Assembly (NCBI RefSeq): GCF_000939975.1 | Contig: NZ_LK391969.1 | Coordinates: 1,805,953 to 1,869,952, forward strand | Source: Pseudomonas saudimassiliensis | GTDB taxonomy: Bacteria; Pseudomonadota; Gammaproteobacteria; Pseudomonadales; Pseudomonadaceae | Length of the DNA: 64,000 nt | Direction: 5' to 3' | Part shown: piece by piece, positions 1-11,417 of the stretch | Position numbering within the stretch: the first letter of the stretch is position 1 | How the letters are laid out: each line of letters opens with the position of its first letter | The notes under the pieces: generated by a model | Databases searched by the model: none | The model's input: the letters and a program-made list of their open reading frames with translations, nothing else | Told to the model about the DNA's origin: nothing | Program-made: the position numbers and the translations under genes

Positions 1-586
1 CCTGCAGCTGGCTGAGCACGTGACCGTCAGCCAGGAAATCGATCTCTTCCTCCGGAAAATCGATCGCCGCTTCGACGTAGATACGCAGGCCGATCAAGGC
101 TTCGGTCAGACTGTGTACTCGCTGGGAAAAGGCTCCCTGCAGGGACTGCACGGCATTGCGCGCAGCCTGTTCGGAACTGGCTTCGATCAGGTCGGCAATC
201 GCCTCGGCCTGGGCCAGATCCAGCTTGTCATTGAGAAAGGCCCGTTCGCTGAATTCCCCGGGGCGGGCCAGGCGCGCGCCCAGACGCAGACAGGCCTTGA
301 GCAGCATGTCCATCACTACCGGGCCGCCGTGGCCGTGCAGTTCCAGCACGTCTTCGCCGGTAAAGGAATGCGGGCCGGGAAAGTACAGGGTCAGGCCGTG
401 GTCCAGCGTGATGCCCTGATCCTGGAATGGTCCGTAATGCGCATGCCGGGGGCGCGGTGTCAGGCCCGCCAGCTGTCCGGCGATATCCAGCGCCGCCGGC
501 CCGGACACGCGGACGATGCCGACGCCCCCCTGGCCAGGCGGTGTGGCGATGGCGGCAATGGTATCGGCATGGTAGGCACGGCTCAT
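1..586 (-). CDS. mnmE: tRNA modification GTPase MnmE (N-terminal part, cut by window edge)
   Basis: MnmE works with MnmG to put the carboxymethylaminomethyl group on U34 of certain tRNAs. Only the first 195 residues are inside the window. They begin [20 protein letters not shown] and carry the typical N-terminal tetrahydrofolate-binding TrmE domain ([40 protein letters not shown]), then enter the helical domain (DFPEEEIDF). The G domain and the C-terminal Cys motif lie outside. It follows yidC on the same strand, with a terminator-like palindrome between them. The ATG at 584-586 is the start expected for the family. Confidence 0.95.
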   Translation of the reverse strand, partial: MSRAYHADTIAAIATPPGQGGVGIVRVSGPAALDIAGQLAGLTPRPRHAHYGPFQDQGITLDHGLTLYFPGPHSFTGEDVLELHGHGGPVVMDMLLKACLRLGARLARPGEFSERAFLNDKLDLAQAEAIADLIEASSEQAARNAVQSLQGAFSQRVHSLTEALIGLRIYVEAAIDFPEEEIDFLADGHVLSQLQ

Positions 587-621
587 GATCTGTCCTGTAT
601 GGCTGCAAACGGTGGATAGCA

Positions 622-645
622 AAACGCCCCGATATCGGGGCGTTT
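622..645 (-). terminator. Perfect palindrome, probable terminator after yidC
   Basis: A perfect 12-bp-arm palindrome (AAACGCCCCGAT and its complement) lies between the yidC stop and the mnmE start. Read on the minus strand it is a GC-rich hairpin followed by a short T run (TTTTGC). This fits an intrinsic terminator or attenuator that partly separates yidC from mnmE. It would leave mnmE needing readthrough or its own promoter in a short gap. Confidence 0.65.
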
Positions 646-666
646 GCGTCTGGCTGGCGGGGACGA

Positions 667-2352
667 TCAGTCCTTTTCCGCGGCGCCTTCGATCTGGCGA
701 GTAATGTACCACTGTTGCGCGATCGACAGGATGTTGTTGACCACCCAGTACAGTACCAGGCCTGCCGGGAACCACAGGAAGAAGAAGGTGAAGATGATTG
801 GCAGCATCTTCATGACCTTGGCCTGCATCGGATCCGGCGGTGTCGGGTTCAACTGCTGCTGGATGAACATGCTCGCGCCCATCAGAATCGGCAGGATGAA
901 GTAGGGGTCCTTCAGCGACAGGTCGGTGATCCAGCCAATCCAGGGTGCCTGGCGCATCTCAACACTTTCCATCAGCGTCCAGTACAGGGCGATGAAGACC
1001 GGCATCTGCACCAGGATCGGCAAGCAGCCGCCCAGCGGGTTGATCTTTTCCTTCTTGTACAGCTCCATCATGCCCTGGGACATTTTCTGCCGGTCATCGC
1101 CATACTGCTCACGCAGGGCCTGCAGTTTGGGAGCCACCCGGCGCATGTTGGCCATGGACCGGTAGCTGGTGGCCGACAATGGGAAAAACACCAGCTTGAT
1201 CAGGATGGTCAGCAGGATGATGCTCCAGCCCCAGTTGCCTACCACGCTGTGGATCAGGCTCAGCACCCAGAACAGCGGTTGGGCAATCCACCAGAGGAAA
1301 CCGTAATCAACCGTCAGCTCCAGACCGGGGGAGATTTCCTTCAGGCGGTCCTGGATCTTCGGACCGGCGTAGAAATCGGCACTGATGCTGGCCTGCTCCC
1401 CGGCGGACACATTCACCGACGGGCTGACAAAACCGACGATGTAGTTGCCCTGGCTATCCTTGCGGGTCTGATAGACATGCTGCTGCTCGGCGCTGGGGAT
1501 CCAGGCGCTGACAAAATAATGCTGCAGCCAGGCAATCCAGCCACCGTCGACGGTCTGCTTCAGGCGAGTGTCGTCCATGTCGCCGAATTTGATCTTGGTG
1601 TAGTCGTTCTCCGCGCTCCAGTAGGCGGCACCGAGGAAGGTGGCCATGCCGGTCGCGCTGGAACTGGACGGATCACCGCTCTTGTCCCGCTTGATCTGGC
1701 CGAACAGGCTGCCGGTCCAGGTACTGTCGCTCTGGTTGTCGATCAGGTAGTCGACGTCGATCAGGTAATCACCGCGGGTGAAGCTGAACCGCTTGATGTA
1801 GTTGACGCCGTTTTCACTGAACCGCAGGTCCACGGTCAGACTGTCTTCACCTTCGGCCAGTTGATAACTGGTCTGTTCGGCGCTGTACAGCGGACGGCCA
1901 TTGGCGCGGGCATCGGGGCCGTTGCGACCGGCCAACCCGCTCTGGGCGATGTAGGTCCGGTTATTATTCTGCTCGAGCAGCTGGAACGGCAGGTCCGGCC
2001 GGTCCTTGCGGGTCGGATATTCCGGCAGGGACAGGGCAACGATATCGCCACCGAGCGGGTTGATGCTCAGGTTCAGCGTATCGGTCTGCACCCGAATCAG
2101 GCCCGTGGCGGTGGCTGCGGTCTGCACCGGCGTCGCGGGCACGTCACCAGCACCCGGCTCGATCGCCTGGGGCACATCGTCATTCGCGCCATCGGCTGCG
2201 GGCAGGGTCGGCAGGTCCTCGTTGGCCATGCTCATCTCGGTTTCGCTTGCCGGCAGCGGCTCACCCTGACCGTAATCATTGTTCCACTGCAGAACCATGA
2301 GGTAGGTGATCACGAGCAAGGCAGCTATGAGGATGTTTCGTTGCATGTTCAT
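667..2352 (-). CDS. yidC: Membrane protein insertase YidC
   Basis: Inner-membrane insertase and chaperone acting alone or with SecYEG. The 561-residue protein has the Gram-negative form: an N-terminal signal anchor (about residues 6-24, ending [10 protein letters not shown]), a large periplasmic domain to about residue 350, then the conserved membrane core. The core contains [20 protein letters not shown], the cytoplasmic hairpin [15 protein letters not shown], and a last segment ending [16 protein letters not shown]. The core groove carries Lys where the E. coli protein has Arg. Translation starts at 2352, or two codons later at 2346. It is the last gene of rpmH-rnpA-yidD-yidC, 3 bp after yidD. 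Confidence 0.97.
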   Translation of the reverse strand: MNMQRNILIAALLVITYLMVLQWNNDYGQGEPLPASETEMSMANEDLPTLPAADGANDDVPQAIEPGAGDVPATPVQTAATATGLIRVQTDTLNLSINPLGGDIVALSLPEYPTRKDRPDLPFQLLEQNNNRTYIAQSGLAGRNGPDARANGRPLYSAEQTSYQLAEGEDSLTVDLRFSENGVNYIKRFSFTRGDYLIDVDYLIDNQSDSTWTGSLFGQIKRDKSGDPSSSSATGMATFLGAAYWSAENDYTKIKFGDMDDTRLKQTVDGGWIAWLQHYFVSAWIPSAEQQHVYQTRKDSQGNYIVGFVSPSVNVSAGEQASISADFYAGPKIQDRLKEISPGLELTVDYGFLWWIAQPLFWVLSLIHSVVGNWGWSIILLTILIKLVFFPLSATSYRSMANMRRVAPKLQALREQYGDDRQKMSQGMMELYKKEKINPLGGCLPILVQMPVFIALYWTLMESVEMRQAPWIGWITDLSLKDPYFILPILMGASMFIQQQLNPTPPDPMQAKVMKMLPIIFTFFFLWFPAGLVLYWVVNNILSIAQQWYITRQIEGAAEKD

Positions 2353-2355
2353 GGT

Positions 2356-2598
2356 TTATTTAGCCATCCGAGAAGAACGGTTGTTCTGTAGGGGTACAGG
2401 ATCATAGCCACCCGGGTTCCATGGATGACAGCGGGACAGGCGTCGCGCACTGAGCAGACTGCCCTTGAGAAAACCATGTTGTTCGATGGCTTCCTGGGCA
2501 TAGCAGGAACAGGATGGATAGAAACGACAATGACTGGCCATCAGTGGGCTGATAGCGTAGCGGTAAACCTTGATCAGTCCGAGCGCGACACTACGCAT
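2356..2598 (-). CDS. yidD: Membrane protein insertion efficiency factor YidD
   Basis: Small (80 aa) amphipathic membrane-associated protein of the YidD family, thought to help YidC-dependent insertion. The family core is clear: [13 protein letters not shown] near the N-terminus, then [15 protein letters not shown] and a C-terminal [12 protein letters not shown]. The usual CSxYA motif has an extra Cys here (CSCYA). The start overlaps the end of rnpA by 8 bp, so the two are translationally linked. Placement between rnpA and yidC is the usual arrangement. Confidence 0.95.
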   Translation of the reverse strand: MRSVALGLIKVYRYAISPLMASHCRFYPSCSCYAQEAIEQHGFLKGSLLSARRLSRCHPWNPGGYDPVPLQNNRSSRMAK

Positions 2599-2989
2599 TG
2601 GATGATGGGGGTCCGGAATTGCGGGAACGATGGTACTTGTCAGCGGCCTTGCTTAGCCGGCGCCACATGTCCTGGAACAGGACATGCAACGCGGCATTGT
2701 CAAGCTCGCCCAGGCCCTTGCGGGCGAGGACGACAATATCCAGATGATCCAGATCAGCACGGTGGTGTCTGAAGGATTCACGGGCGATACGCTTGATCTT
2801 GTTCCGATCAACTGCCCGGCGGACATTTTTCTTGGCAATGACCAGCCCCAATCGCGCATGTTCCTGGCCGTTATGCCGGGCCAGCAACAGGATATTGGAG
2901 CCTGAGGCCTTACAGGTGGCTCCATCGAATACGTTCTTGAACTGGGCAGGAGACAATAGCCGGTGTTCAGGACCGAATCCGAGATCCAC
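2591..2989 (-). CDS. rnpA: Ribonuclease P protein component
   Basis: Protein subunit of RNase P, which binds the 5' leader and helps the catalytic RNA mature tRNA 5' ends. The 132-residue protein shows the family N-terminus ([14 protein letters not shown]) and the basic RNR motif ([18 protein letters not shown], about residues 56-73). The chosen start is a GTG at 2987-2989, 14 bp after the rpmH stop; no in-frame ATG lies nearby. The basic C-terminal tail is slightly longer than in E. coli. It overlaps yidD by 8 bp. Confidence 0.96.
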   Translation of the reverse strand: MDLGFGPEHRLLSPAQFKNVFDGATCKASGSNILLLARHNGQEHARLGLVIAKKNVRRAVDRNKIKRIARESFRHHRADLDHLDIVVLARKGLGELDNAALHVLFQDMWRRLSKAADKYHRSRNSGPPSSNA

Positions 2990-3003
2990 CTGTAATACCG
3001 GTC

Positions 3004-3138
3004 TTAAGCTGACAGCTTATGACGGCCTTTGGCACGACGACGAGCCAGAACGGCACGGCCGTTCTTGGTAGCCATACGAGCACGGAAACCGTGGTTGCGC
3101 TTACGCTTCAAAACGCTGGGTTGGAAAGTTCTTTTCAT
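3004..3138 (-). CDS. rpmH: 50S ribosomal protein L34
   Basis: A 44-residue, very basic protein starting [19 protein letters not shown] and ending [12 protein letters not shown], the invariant L34 pattern. It is the first gene of the operon running away from oriC and has a near-consensus sigma-70 promoter at 3196-3224. The start ATG at 3136-3138 is preceded by AGGT. L34 beside oriC, divergent from dnaA, is one of the most conserved arrangements in bacteria. Confidence 0.98.
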   Translation of the reverse strand: MKRTFQPSVLKRKRNHGFRARMATKNGRAVLARRRAKGRHKLSA

Positions 3139-3195
3139 CTTCAGATACCTGAGTAATTCACGACAGAGCCGCTAAGCCCTTTCAAGGGATCGGAG

Positions 3196-3224
3196 ATTCT
3201 AGAGAAGAAGCACCCCTAGGTCAA
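3196..3224 (-). promoter_or_regulatory. Sigma-70 promoter for rpmH-rnpA-yidD-yidC
   Basis: On the minus strand TTGACC (3219-3224) and TAGAAT (3196-3201) are separated by exactly 17 bp, matching the -35/-10 consensus at 5 of 6 positions each. Transcription would start near 3190, leaving about a 50-nt leader before rpmH. It sits at the edge of oriC. Confidence 0.8.
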
Positions 3225-3229
3225 TTTGT

Positions 3230-3660
3230 ATTCACAGCCCGGCAAGCAAATGAGGATACAAGACAATACAAAGAGAAAGAATTTTAAAAGATAGTTTATG
3301 TAGATCTTAATGAGTGACCGCTTTTCTGTGGATAACCCTGTCCAGGGCAGGCTGGTCAAGGGATCTGGCGATCGATAACCCGGTGGGCAAATTGTGGTTG
3401 GAGGGCGCGGATGCCTGTGCTGCTCCTGTGGATAAGCGACACGGATATCCACAGGGCGATTTATCCCCGTGGTTCGGGCGGGCTTGCCAACAAGCTAGTA
3501 CAGCAGTTGTCCACAACGCTCAGTCGCCCGTAACGCAAGGGTTTTCTCGGAATCGGCGGTGGTGTGAAGGCGTTTTGCTCAGCCGGTCGGCCGTTATCGG
3601 GCCGGTGCGGCTACCGTCTCCCGTGTGGATAAGTGAGGGGGGACAGGCTAGAATACAGCC
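3230..3660. other. oriC: Chromosomal replication origin oriC (the 609-bp rpmH-dnaA gap, 3139-3747)
   Basis: This gap has no gene. Near-consensus DnaA boxes are TGTGGATAA at 3327-3335, 3427-3435 and 3624-3632 (box on the minus strand). Single-mismatch boxes on the plus strand are ATATCCACA at 3445-3453 and TTGTCCACA at 3507-3515, and a weaker TTATCCCCG lies at 3461-3469. An AT-rich stretch at about 3255-3312 on the rpmH side is a good candidate for the unwinding element. Location between rpmH and dnaA agrees with mapped Pseudomonas origins. Exact boundaries are an estimate. Confidence 0.92.
3649..3654 (+). promoter_or_regulatory. Possible dnaA promoter -10 element next to a DnaA box
   Basis: TAGAAT lies about 93 bp before the dnaA start. 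No good -35 hexamer is present at the right distance; that position is occupied by the DnaA box TGTGGATAA (3624-3632). The arrangement would allow DnaA to repress its own gene, as known in other bacteria, but the promoter itself is only a candidate. Confidence 0.4.
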
Positions 3661-3747
3661 TGTTTTCGCGGGGTCGCCGCAGCGGCATTTCGCGGACCGT
3701 TTTCACCAAGCAACTCAAGCCGTGCAGGCTTGAAGTCGGGGGATTTA

Positions 3748-5232
3748 GTGTCTGTTGTACTCTGGCAGCAATGCATAGATTTTTTGCGTGATGAGCTTCC
3801 ATCCCAGCAGTTCAACACCTGGATTCGCCCCCTTCAAGTAGAAGGGGATCAGGGGGAGTTGCGCTTGTACGCGCCCAATCGTTTTGTGTTGGACTGGGTC
3901 AACGACAAATACCTGAATCGCATCCAGGAATTGCTTGATGATCTGTCCCAGGGGCAGGCGCCTCTGGTGTCGCTGTTGATCGGCAGCCGGCGCAGTGCCC
4001 CGGCCAGCCCACCGGCGGCTACGGCCGTTGCTCCCGCAGCCGTCTCTGCGCCGACCAGTAATGAACAATCCGCGCCGCCGCCGGCGACTCCGCGGGCCCA
4101 GGCCACTACCCAGGGTTTCCAACCGGAGCCGGGCCCTTATGACAAGCGCAATGAAGAAGACCCGCGCCCGCCGCAACGGGCGGACCAGGCCAACAATACG
4201 GTGGTCAAGCACACCAGTTACCTGAACCGCAGCTTTACCTTCGAGAATTTCGTCGAGGGTAAGTCCAACCAATTGGCGCGCGCGGCAGCCTGGCAGGTGG
4301 CGGACAACCCCCGGCACGGTTACAACCCGCTGTTCCTGTATGGCGGTGTGGGTCTGGGTAAGACCCACTTGATGCATGCGGTCGGCAATCATCTATTAAA
4401 GAAGAACCCGGCGGCCAAGATCGTCTATCTGCATTCCGAGCGTTTTGTTGCCGACATGGTCAAGGCGTTGCAGATGAACGCCATCAACGATTTCAAACGC
4501 TATTACCGTTCGGTGGATGCGTTGCTGATTGACGATATCCAGTTTTTTGCCAAGAAGGAGCGCTCCCAGGAGGAATTCTTCCATACTTTCAATGCCTTAC
4601 TTGAGGGTAACCAGCAGGTCATTCTGACCAGCGACCGCTATCCCAAGGAAATCGATGGCCTGGAAGAGCGACTCAAATCCCGTTTCGGCTGGGGTTTGAC
4701 CGTGGCCGTGGAGCCGCCGGAACTGGAGACCCGGGTCGCCATCCTGATGAAGAAGGCCGAGCAGTCCCGCATCGATCTGCCCCATGATGCGGCCTTCTTC
4801 ATTGCCCAGCGGATCCGCTCCAACGTCCGTGAACTGGAAGGCGCGCTCAAGCGGGTGATTGCCAGTGCCCACTTCATGGGTCGGGACATTACCATCGAAT
4901 TGATCCGCGAATCACTCAAGGATCTGCTCGCCCTGCAGGACAAGCTGGTCAGTATCGATAACATCCAGCGGACCGTAGCCGAGTACTACAAGATCAAGGT
5001 CGCCGATATTCTGTCCAAGCGGCGGTCGCGTTCGGTAGCGCGCCCTCGCCAGGTGGCGATGGCGCTGTCCAAGGAGTTGACCAACCACAGCCTGCCGGAG
5101 ATCGGTGATGCTTTCGGTGGACGCGATCACACCACGGTGCTGCACGCCACGAGGAAGATCGCAGAACTGCGTGAAATCGATGCCGATATCCGCGAAGATT
5201 ACAAAAACCTGCTACGGACGCTGACCACCTGA
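3748..5232 (+). CDS. dnaA: Chromosomal replication initiator DnaA
   Basis: ATP-dependent initiator that binds oriC boxes and opens the duplex. The 494-residue protein has domain I ([20 protein letters not shown]), a Pro/Ala-rich linker (about 85-150), an AAA+ domain with Walker [10 protein letters not shown] near residue 200 and Walker B LLIDDIQF near 260, and domain IV with the DNA-binding signature [11 protein letters not shown] near 457. I chose the GTG at 3748 because it follows a GGGGGA ribosome site and gives the family N-terminus VSVVLWQQC; a TTG at 3730 would only add six residues. First gene of dnaA-dnaN-recF-gyrB. Confidence 0.98.
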   Translation: MSVVLWQQCIDFLRDELPSQQFNTWIRPLQVEGDQGELRLYAPNRFVLDWVNDKYLNRIQELLDDLSQGQAPLVSLLIGSRRSAPASPPAATAVAPAAVSAPTSNEQSAPPPATPRAQATTQGFQPEPGPYDKRNEEDPRPPQRADQANNTVVKHTSYLNRSFTFENFVEGKSNQLARAAAWQVADNPRHGYNPLFLYGGVGLGKTHLMHAVGNHLLKKNPAAKIVYLHSERFVADMVKALQMNAINDFKRYYRSVDALLIDDIQFFAKKERSQEEFFHTFNALLEGNQQVILTSDRYPKEIDGLEERLKSRFGWGLTVAVEPPELETRVAILMKKAEQSRIDLPHDAAFFIAQRIRSNVRELEGALKRVIASAHFMGRDITIELIRESLKDLLALQDKLVSIDNIQRTVAEYYKIKVADILSKRRSRSVARPRQVAMALSKELTNHSLPEIGDAFGGRDHTTVLHATRKIAELREIDADIREDYKNLLRTLTT

Positions 5233-5281
5233 GCGTGTGTACCGAGTAAACAGCCAACCTGCACGAGGTCGAAGGAAGACA

Positions 5282-6385
5282 ATGCAATTTACCATTCAGC
5301 GCGAAGCCCTGTTGAAACCACTGCAACTGGTGGCTGGTGTGGTTGAACGTCGGCAGACGTTGCCAGTGCTGTCCAATGTTCTGGTGGTCGTCGACGGCAA
5401 TACGCTGTCATTGACCGGTACTGATCTTGAGGTCGAGCTGATTGGCCGGATCCCCCTGGAAGAACGGGCCGAACCCGGCGAGATTACCGTTCCTGCGCGC
5501 AAGCTGATGGATATCTGCAAATCCCTGCCCGATGATTCGACGATCAACTTCCGCGTCGAAGAAGGCAAGGCGATTCTCAAGGCCGGGCGCAGCCGCTTTA
5601 CCCTGACAACCCTGCCGGCCACCGATTTCCCGAACGTGGAAGACGGTGAGAGCGCCATGAGTTTCGCGGTCAGCCAGAACAAGCTGCGGCGTCTGATTGA
5701 GCGCACCGGTTTTGCCATGGCGCAGCAGGATGTGCGCTATTACCTCAATGGCATGCTGCTGGAAATCAACGCTGGCCAATTGCGCGCCGTGGCGACTGAC
5801 GGTCACCGCATGGCGATGTGTACCGTGGACGCGAATATCGACTACCAGGAAAAGTACCAGCTGATCGTGCCGCGCAAGGGCATCCTGGAACTGGCACGGC
5901 TGTTGGGCGAAGCGGACGACCTGATCAATATCGTTCTGGGTACCCACCACATTCGTGCGACCACCGGTGATTTTACCTTCACCTCGAAACTGGTCGATGG
6001 CAAATTCCCCGACTACGAGCGGGTACTGCCGCGCGGCGGTGACAAGATTGTCCTGGCGGATCGTCAGTCTCTGCGCAACGCTTTCAGCCGCACCGCGATC
6101 CTGTCCAACGAGAAATACCGGGGCATTCGCCTGATGCTCAGCGATTCGCTGCTGAAAATTCAAGCCAACAACCCTGAGCAGGAAGAAGCGGAAGAAGACA
6201 CCGTGGTCGACTACTCCGGCGCGCCGCTGGAAATCGGCTTCAACGTCAGCTACCTGCTGGACGTCATGAACGTGCTGAGCAATGAACAGATCAAGATGAC
6301 CCTGTCCGATGCCAACAGCAGTGCACTGGTCCAGGAATCCGAATCGGACGACAGCCTCTACGTCGTCATGCCTATGCGTCTCTGA
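5282..6385 (+). CDS. dnaN: DNA polymerase III beta subunit (sliding clamp)
   Basis: Forms the dimeric ring that tethers DNA polymerase III and other enzymes to DNA. At 367 residues it is the usual length, with the family start [17 protein letters not shown], three repeated clamp domains and the typical end [12 protein letters not shown]. The ATG at 5282 has a GAAGGA ribosome site nine bases upstream; an in-frame upstream extension to 5237 has no support. It follows dnaA after 49 bp and is separated from recF by 5 bp. Confidence 0.98.
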   Translation: MQFTIQREALLKPLQLVAGVVERRQTLPVLSNVLVVVDGNTLSLTGTDLEVELIGRIPLEERAEPGEITVPARKLMDICKSLPDDSTINFRVEEGKAILKAGRSRFTLTTLPATDFPNVEDGESAMSFAVSQNKLRRLIERTGFAMAQQDVRYYLNGMLLEINAGQLRAVATDGHRMAMCTVDANIDYQEKYQLIVPRKGILELARLLGEADDLINIVLGTHHIRATTGDFTFTSKLVDGKFPDYERVLPRGGDKIVLADRQSLRNAFSRTAILSNEKYRGIRLMLSDSLLKIQANNPEQEEAEEDTVVDYSGAPLEIGFNVSYLLDVMNVLSNEQIKMTLSDANSSALVQESESDDSLYVVMPMRL

Positions 6386-6390
6386 GCTGC

Positions 6391-7485
6391 ATGCCGCTCA
6401 AGCGACTCTCCGTCACCGGGGTGCGCAATCTGCACCCGGTGACTCTTCAACCTTCCCCCCGTATCAACATCATTTCCGGCGCCAACGGCAGCGGCAAGAC
6501 CAGCCTGCTGGAGGCCATTCATATTCTCGGCCTGGCCCGATCCTTTCGCAGTACCCGTTTGCAACCGGTAATCCAGCACGGTCTGGATGCCTGTACGGTC
6601 TTTGCCGAGATGGTGTTACACAGCGGCGTCAGCTGTTCCATTGGTATTACGCGAAGCAAGCAAGCCGATTACCTGATCCGCATGGATGGCCAGACGGTGC
6701 GCAGCGCTGCGCAACTGGCCGAAACGCTCCCGCTGCAATTGATCAATCCCGATAGCTTTCGATTGCTGGAAGGCGCGCCCAAGCAGCGCCGCCAATATCT
6801 GGATTGGGGAGTGTTCCACGTGGAACATCAATTCCTCCCTGTGTGGCAGCGTTTGCAAAAAAGCCTTAAACAGCGTAATAGCCTGCTGCGACGTGGTAGA
6901 ATGCAACGTTCGATGTTGATCCCTTGGGAGTCCGAGCTGATTGCCGCCGGAGAACAGGTAGATGAATTCAGGCGCGCCTACCTGTCGAAACTGAAGCCGG
7001 TGTTCGAAACTATCCTCGCCCGCCTGCTGCCGTTGGATGATCTGACCCTCAGTTATTACCGTGGCTGGGACAAGGACAAGCCATTGGCTCAGGTGTTGGA
7101 TGATCAGTTCGAGCGGGACAGTCAGTTGGGTTATACCCAGTCCGGTCCGCAGCGAGCTGACTTGCGCTTGCGCATCAAGGGGATGAATGCGGTAGATATT
7201 CTCTCCCGGGGGCAGCAGAAGCTGGTGGTATGCGCGCTCAAGATCGCTCAGGGTTACCTGCTACGTGAACTCCGCGGGTCTCAGGAGTCGGTATTTCTGG
7301 TGGACGATCTGCCTTCAGAACTGGATGAACAACATCGCCGGGCGTTGTGCAGCTTGCTGGAAGATCTTGAATGTCAGGTTTTCATCAGCTGCGTAGACGA
7401 ACAGCAACTGCGGGATTGTTGGAAAAACGATACACCATTGTCGATGTTCCACGTGGAACATGGACGCATTGTGCAGACTGATTGA
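6391..7485 (+). CDS. recF: DNA replication and repair protein RecF
   Basis: SMC-like ATPase that with RecO and RecR loads RecA at single-strand gaps. The 364-residue protein has Walker [10 protein letters not shown] (about residues 30-38), the ABC-type signature [17 protein letters not shown] near 270, and Walker [13 protein letters not shown] near 305. Two perfect parS sites lie inside the gene, and both encode the peptide FHVEH, once near residue 141-146 and once close to the C-terminus. Both are read in the same frame. It abuts gyrB. Confidence 0.97.
   Translation: MPLKRLSVTGVRNLHPVTLQPSPRINIISGANGSGKTSLLEAIHILGLARSFRSTRLQPVIQHGLDACTVFAEMVLHSGVSCSIGITRSKQADYLIRMDGQTVRSAAQLAETLPLQLINPDSFRLLEGAPKQRRQYLDWGVFHVEHQFLPVWQRLQKSLKQRNSLLRRGRMQRSMLIPWESELIAAGEQVDEFRRAYLSKLKPVFETILARLLPLDDLTLSYYRGWDKDKPLAQVLDDQFERDSQLGYTQSGPQRADLRLRIKGMNAVDILSRGQQKLVVCALKIAQGYLLRELRGSQESVFLVDDLPSELDEQHRRALCSLLEDLECQVFISCVDEQQLRDCWKNDTPLSMFHVEHGRIVQTD
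6812..6827. promoter_or_regulatory. parS: parS centromere site 1 (in recF)
   Basis: Exact match to the 16-bp palindromic ParB-binding consensus TGTTCCACGTGGAACA. It lies 3.3 kb from oriC, inside recF. ParB loads here, spreads and recruits ParA and SMC/MksB to segregate the origin region. ParA/ParB genes are not in the window. Confidence 0.95.
7445..7460. promoter_or_regulatory. parS: parS centromere site 2 (3' end of recF)
   Basis: A second exact TGTTCCACGTGGAACA, 633 bp after the first and 25 bp before the recF stop codon ends. Two exact copies of a 16-mer so close to oriC cannot be chance, and the pair matches the known parS cluster near the origin of Pseudomonas chromosomes. Confidence 0.95.
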
Positions 7486-9921
<2,436 letters not shown>

Positions 9922-9937
9922 TGCCAAGTGGTAAATA

Positions 9938-9979
9938 AAAAATCCCCGGTTGGAGTGATCCGCCGGGGATTTTTGTTTT
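9938..9979 (+). terminator. Rho-independent terminator after gyrB
   Basis: AAAAATCCCCGG (9938-9949) pairs with CCGGGGATTTTT (9963-9974) around a 13-nt loop, followed by TGTTTT. It closes the dnaA-dnaN-recF-gyrB operon, and because the stem carries A and T runs at both ends it could also act on the minus strand. Confidence 0.92.
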
Positions 9980-10014
9980 AGATCATCAGCAAGCTGGGTG
10001 TTGCCGGTAGCTAT

Positions 10015-10111
10015 GGGCCGGTAGGGTTGTGCCGACCGTCGGTTGCCATGGATGGCAACCGCGAGCCTACAGGGAAGTATTCACAGCGTGTCGGCACGGC
10101 CCTACCGGCCC
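10015..10111. repeat. Cruciform REP-like element between gyrB and plsC
   Basis: Outer arms 10015-10036 and 10090-10111 are inverted copies with 20 of 22 bases matching (GGGCCGGTAGGG...GTGCCGAC). An inner perfect 9-bp hairpin, GGTTGCCAT / ATGGCAACC, lies at 10041-10060. The element sits in the gap between convergent genes, the usual home of REP/BIME repeats in Pseudomonas. A related unit occurs at 41311-41330. Confidence 0.7.
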
Positions 10112-10144
10112 ACAGTTACCTGCAGGAGGCCTCCAAGCCCTGGT

Positions 10145-10879
10145 TCAGCCCGCCTGAATCTCCTGCATCGCCTTGTTCACCCACGCCTCGGCCTGCTTGT
10201 TGACCTCGACGATAGAGCGGGGGTCCGCTCCCTTGGGGTAGATAGCCGGACCAATTTTCACCTGCACGGTGCCGGGGCGCTTGCCCCAGCCGTTACGTGG
10301 CCAGAATTCGCCGGCATTGTGCGCCACCGGTATCACCGGCGCGTTGTTGGCGCAGGCCAGGGCGCTGCCGCCGCGGGTGAACTTGATCGGCTGGCCGGGC
10401 TCGACGCGGGTGCCTTCGGGGAAGACCAATACCCAGACGCCGTCCCGCAGGCGTTGGCCGCCGATACGGCTGAGCTGTTGCAGGGAGCTGCGCGCCTTGC
10501 TGCGATCGATGGCAATCGGCTTGAGCAGGGCGAAAGCCCAACCGAAGAAAGGCACGTACAGCAGCTCCTTCTTGATCAGTTGGGTCTGCGGGCGGAATAT
10601 CTGCTGCAGGAAGAAGGTTTCCCAGGTGCTCTGGTGGTTGGAAAGAATCACCCCGGCCTGGTCGGGAATGTTTTCCTGCCCGGTGACCTCGTAGCGGATC
10701 CCGACCAGTGTCTTGGTCAACCAGATAGCAAACCGGCACCAGCATTCCAGCACCAGCTTGAAGCGCAGGCGGTAGGGCATGAAGGGTCCGATGATCAGCA
10801 TCGGCAACGCCCACAGAACCGCACTGGCGGAGAGGATCAGATAGAACAGGGTGACGCGCAGGGCCATCAATACGGACAT
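10145..10879 (-). CDS. plsC: 1-acyl-sn-glycerol-3-phosphate acyltransferase
   Basis: Membrane enzyme that adds the second acyl chain to lysophosphatidate in phospholipid synthesis. The 244-residue protein has N-terminal membrane segments (LFYLILSASAVLWALPM), the acyltransferase block NHQSTWETFFLQ near residue 75, and blocks FPEGTR and PVIPVAHNAG. The catalytic motif reads H-x4-E rather than the textbook H-x4-D. I start at the ATG of MSVLMALRV (10879), 4 bp after gmhB, discarding a longer N-terminal extension that overlaps gmhB. This neighbourhood matches the acyltransferase next to gyrB in other pseudomonads. Confidence 0.88.
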   Translation of the reverse strand: MSVLMALRVTLFYLILSASAVLWALPMLIIGPFMPYRLRFKLVLECWCRFAIWLTKTLVGIRYEVTGQENIPDQAGVILSNHQSTWETFFLQQIFRPQTQLIKKELLYVPFFGWAFALLKPIAIDRSKARSSLQQLSRIGGQRLRDGVWVLVFPEGTRVEPGQPIKFTRGGSALACANNAPVIPVAHNAGEFWPRNGWGKRPGTVQVKIGPAIYPKGADPRSIVEVNKQAEAWVNKAMQEIQAG

Positions 10880-10883
10880 GGGG

Positions 10884-11417
10884 TCAAGCTTCCAGCAGGT
10901 AACTGGCCACCGCGGCCAGATCATCAAACACACGGGTCCCGGCAGGCAGCGCTTTGCCCTCGGTGCCCCGACCTTTACCGGTACGCACGAGATACGGTTG
11001 GCAACCCAGGGCGGCGCCGGCCTGCAGGTCACGCAGGCTATCGCCGACCGTGGGCACGCCGTCCAGGGAGATGCCGTAGTGCTCGGCAATCTGGCGGAAC
11101 AAGCCGGGCAGCGGCTTGCGACAATCGCAGCTATCGTCCGGGCCATGGGGGCAATGGCGGATCAGATCCACGCAGCCACCTTCGGCCGCCACCAGCTCAC
11201 GCAGACGTTGATGCATCGCCTCCAGCGTCTCGGCATCGAAATAGCCCCGGGCCAGGCCGGACTGGTTGGTGGCTATTGCTACCGTCCAGCCCGCCTTGCT
11301 GAGCCGGGCGATGGCTTCGATCGAACCCGGCAACGGAATCCATTCCGCTACGGATTTGACGAAGGCATCGGAGTCCTCGTTGATGACCCCATCCCGGTCG
11401 AGAATGATCAGCTTCAT
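10884..11417 (-). CDS. gmhB: D-glycero-beta-D-manno-heptose-1,7-bisphosphate 7-phosphatase
   Basis: HAD-family phosphatase that removes the 7-phosphate during ADP-heptose synthesis for LPS core. The 177-residue protein shows the HAD nucleophile motif LDRDGVIN (Asp7 and Asp9), TNQSG near residue 50, and the GmhB zinc-loop residues in [14 protein letters not shown], followed by [11 protein letters not shown]. It overlaps glyS by 4 bp (ATGA type) and lies 4 bp before plsC, so all three are probably cotranscribed with glyQ. Confidence 0.94.
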   Translation of the reverse strand: MKLIILDRDGVINEDSDAFVKSVAEWIPLPGSIEAIARLSKAGWTVAIATNQSGLARGYFDAETLEAMHQRLRELVAAEGGCVDLIRHCPHGPDDSCDCRKPLPGLFRQIAEHYGISLDGVPTVGDSLRDLQAGAALGCQPYLVRTGKGRGTEGKALPAGTRVFDDLAAVASYLLEA

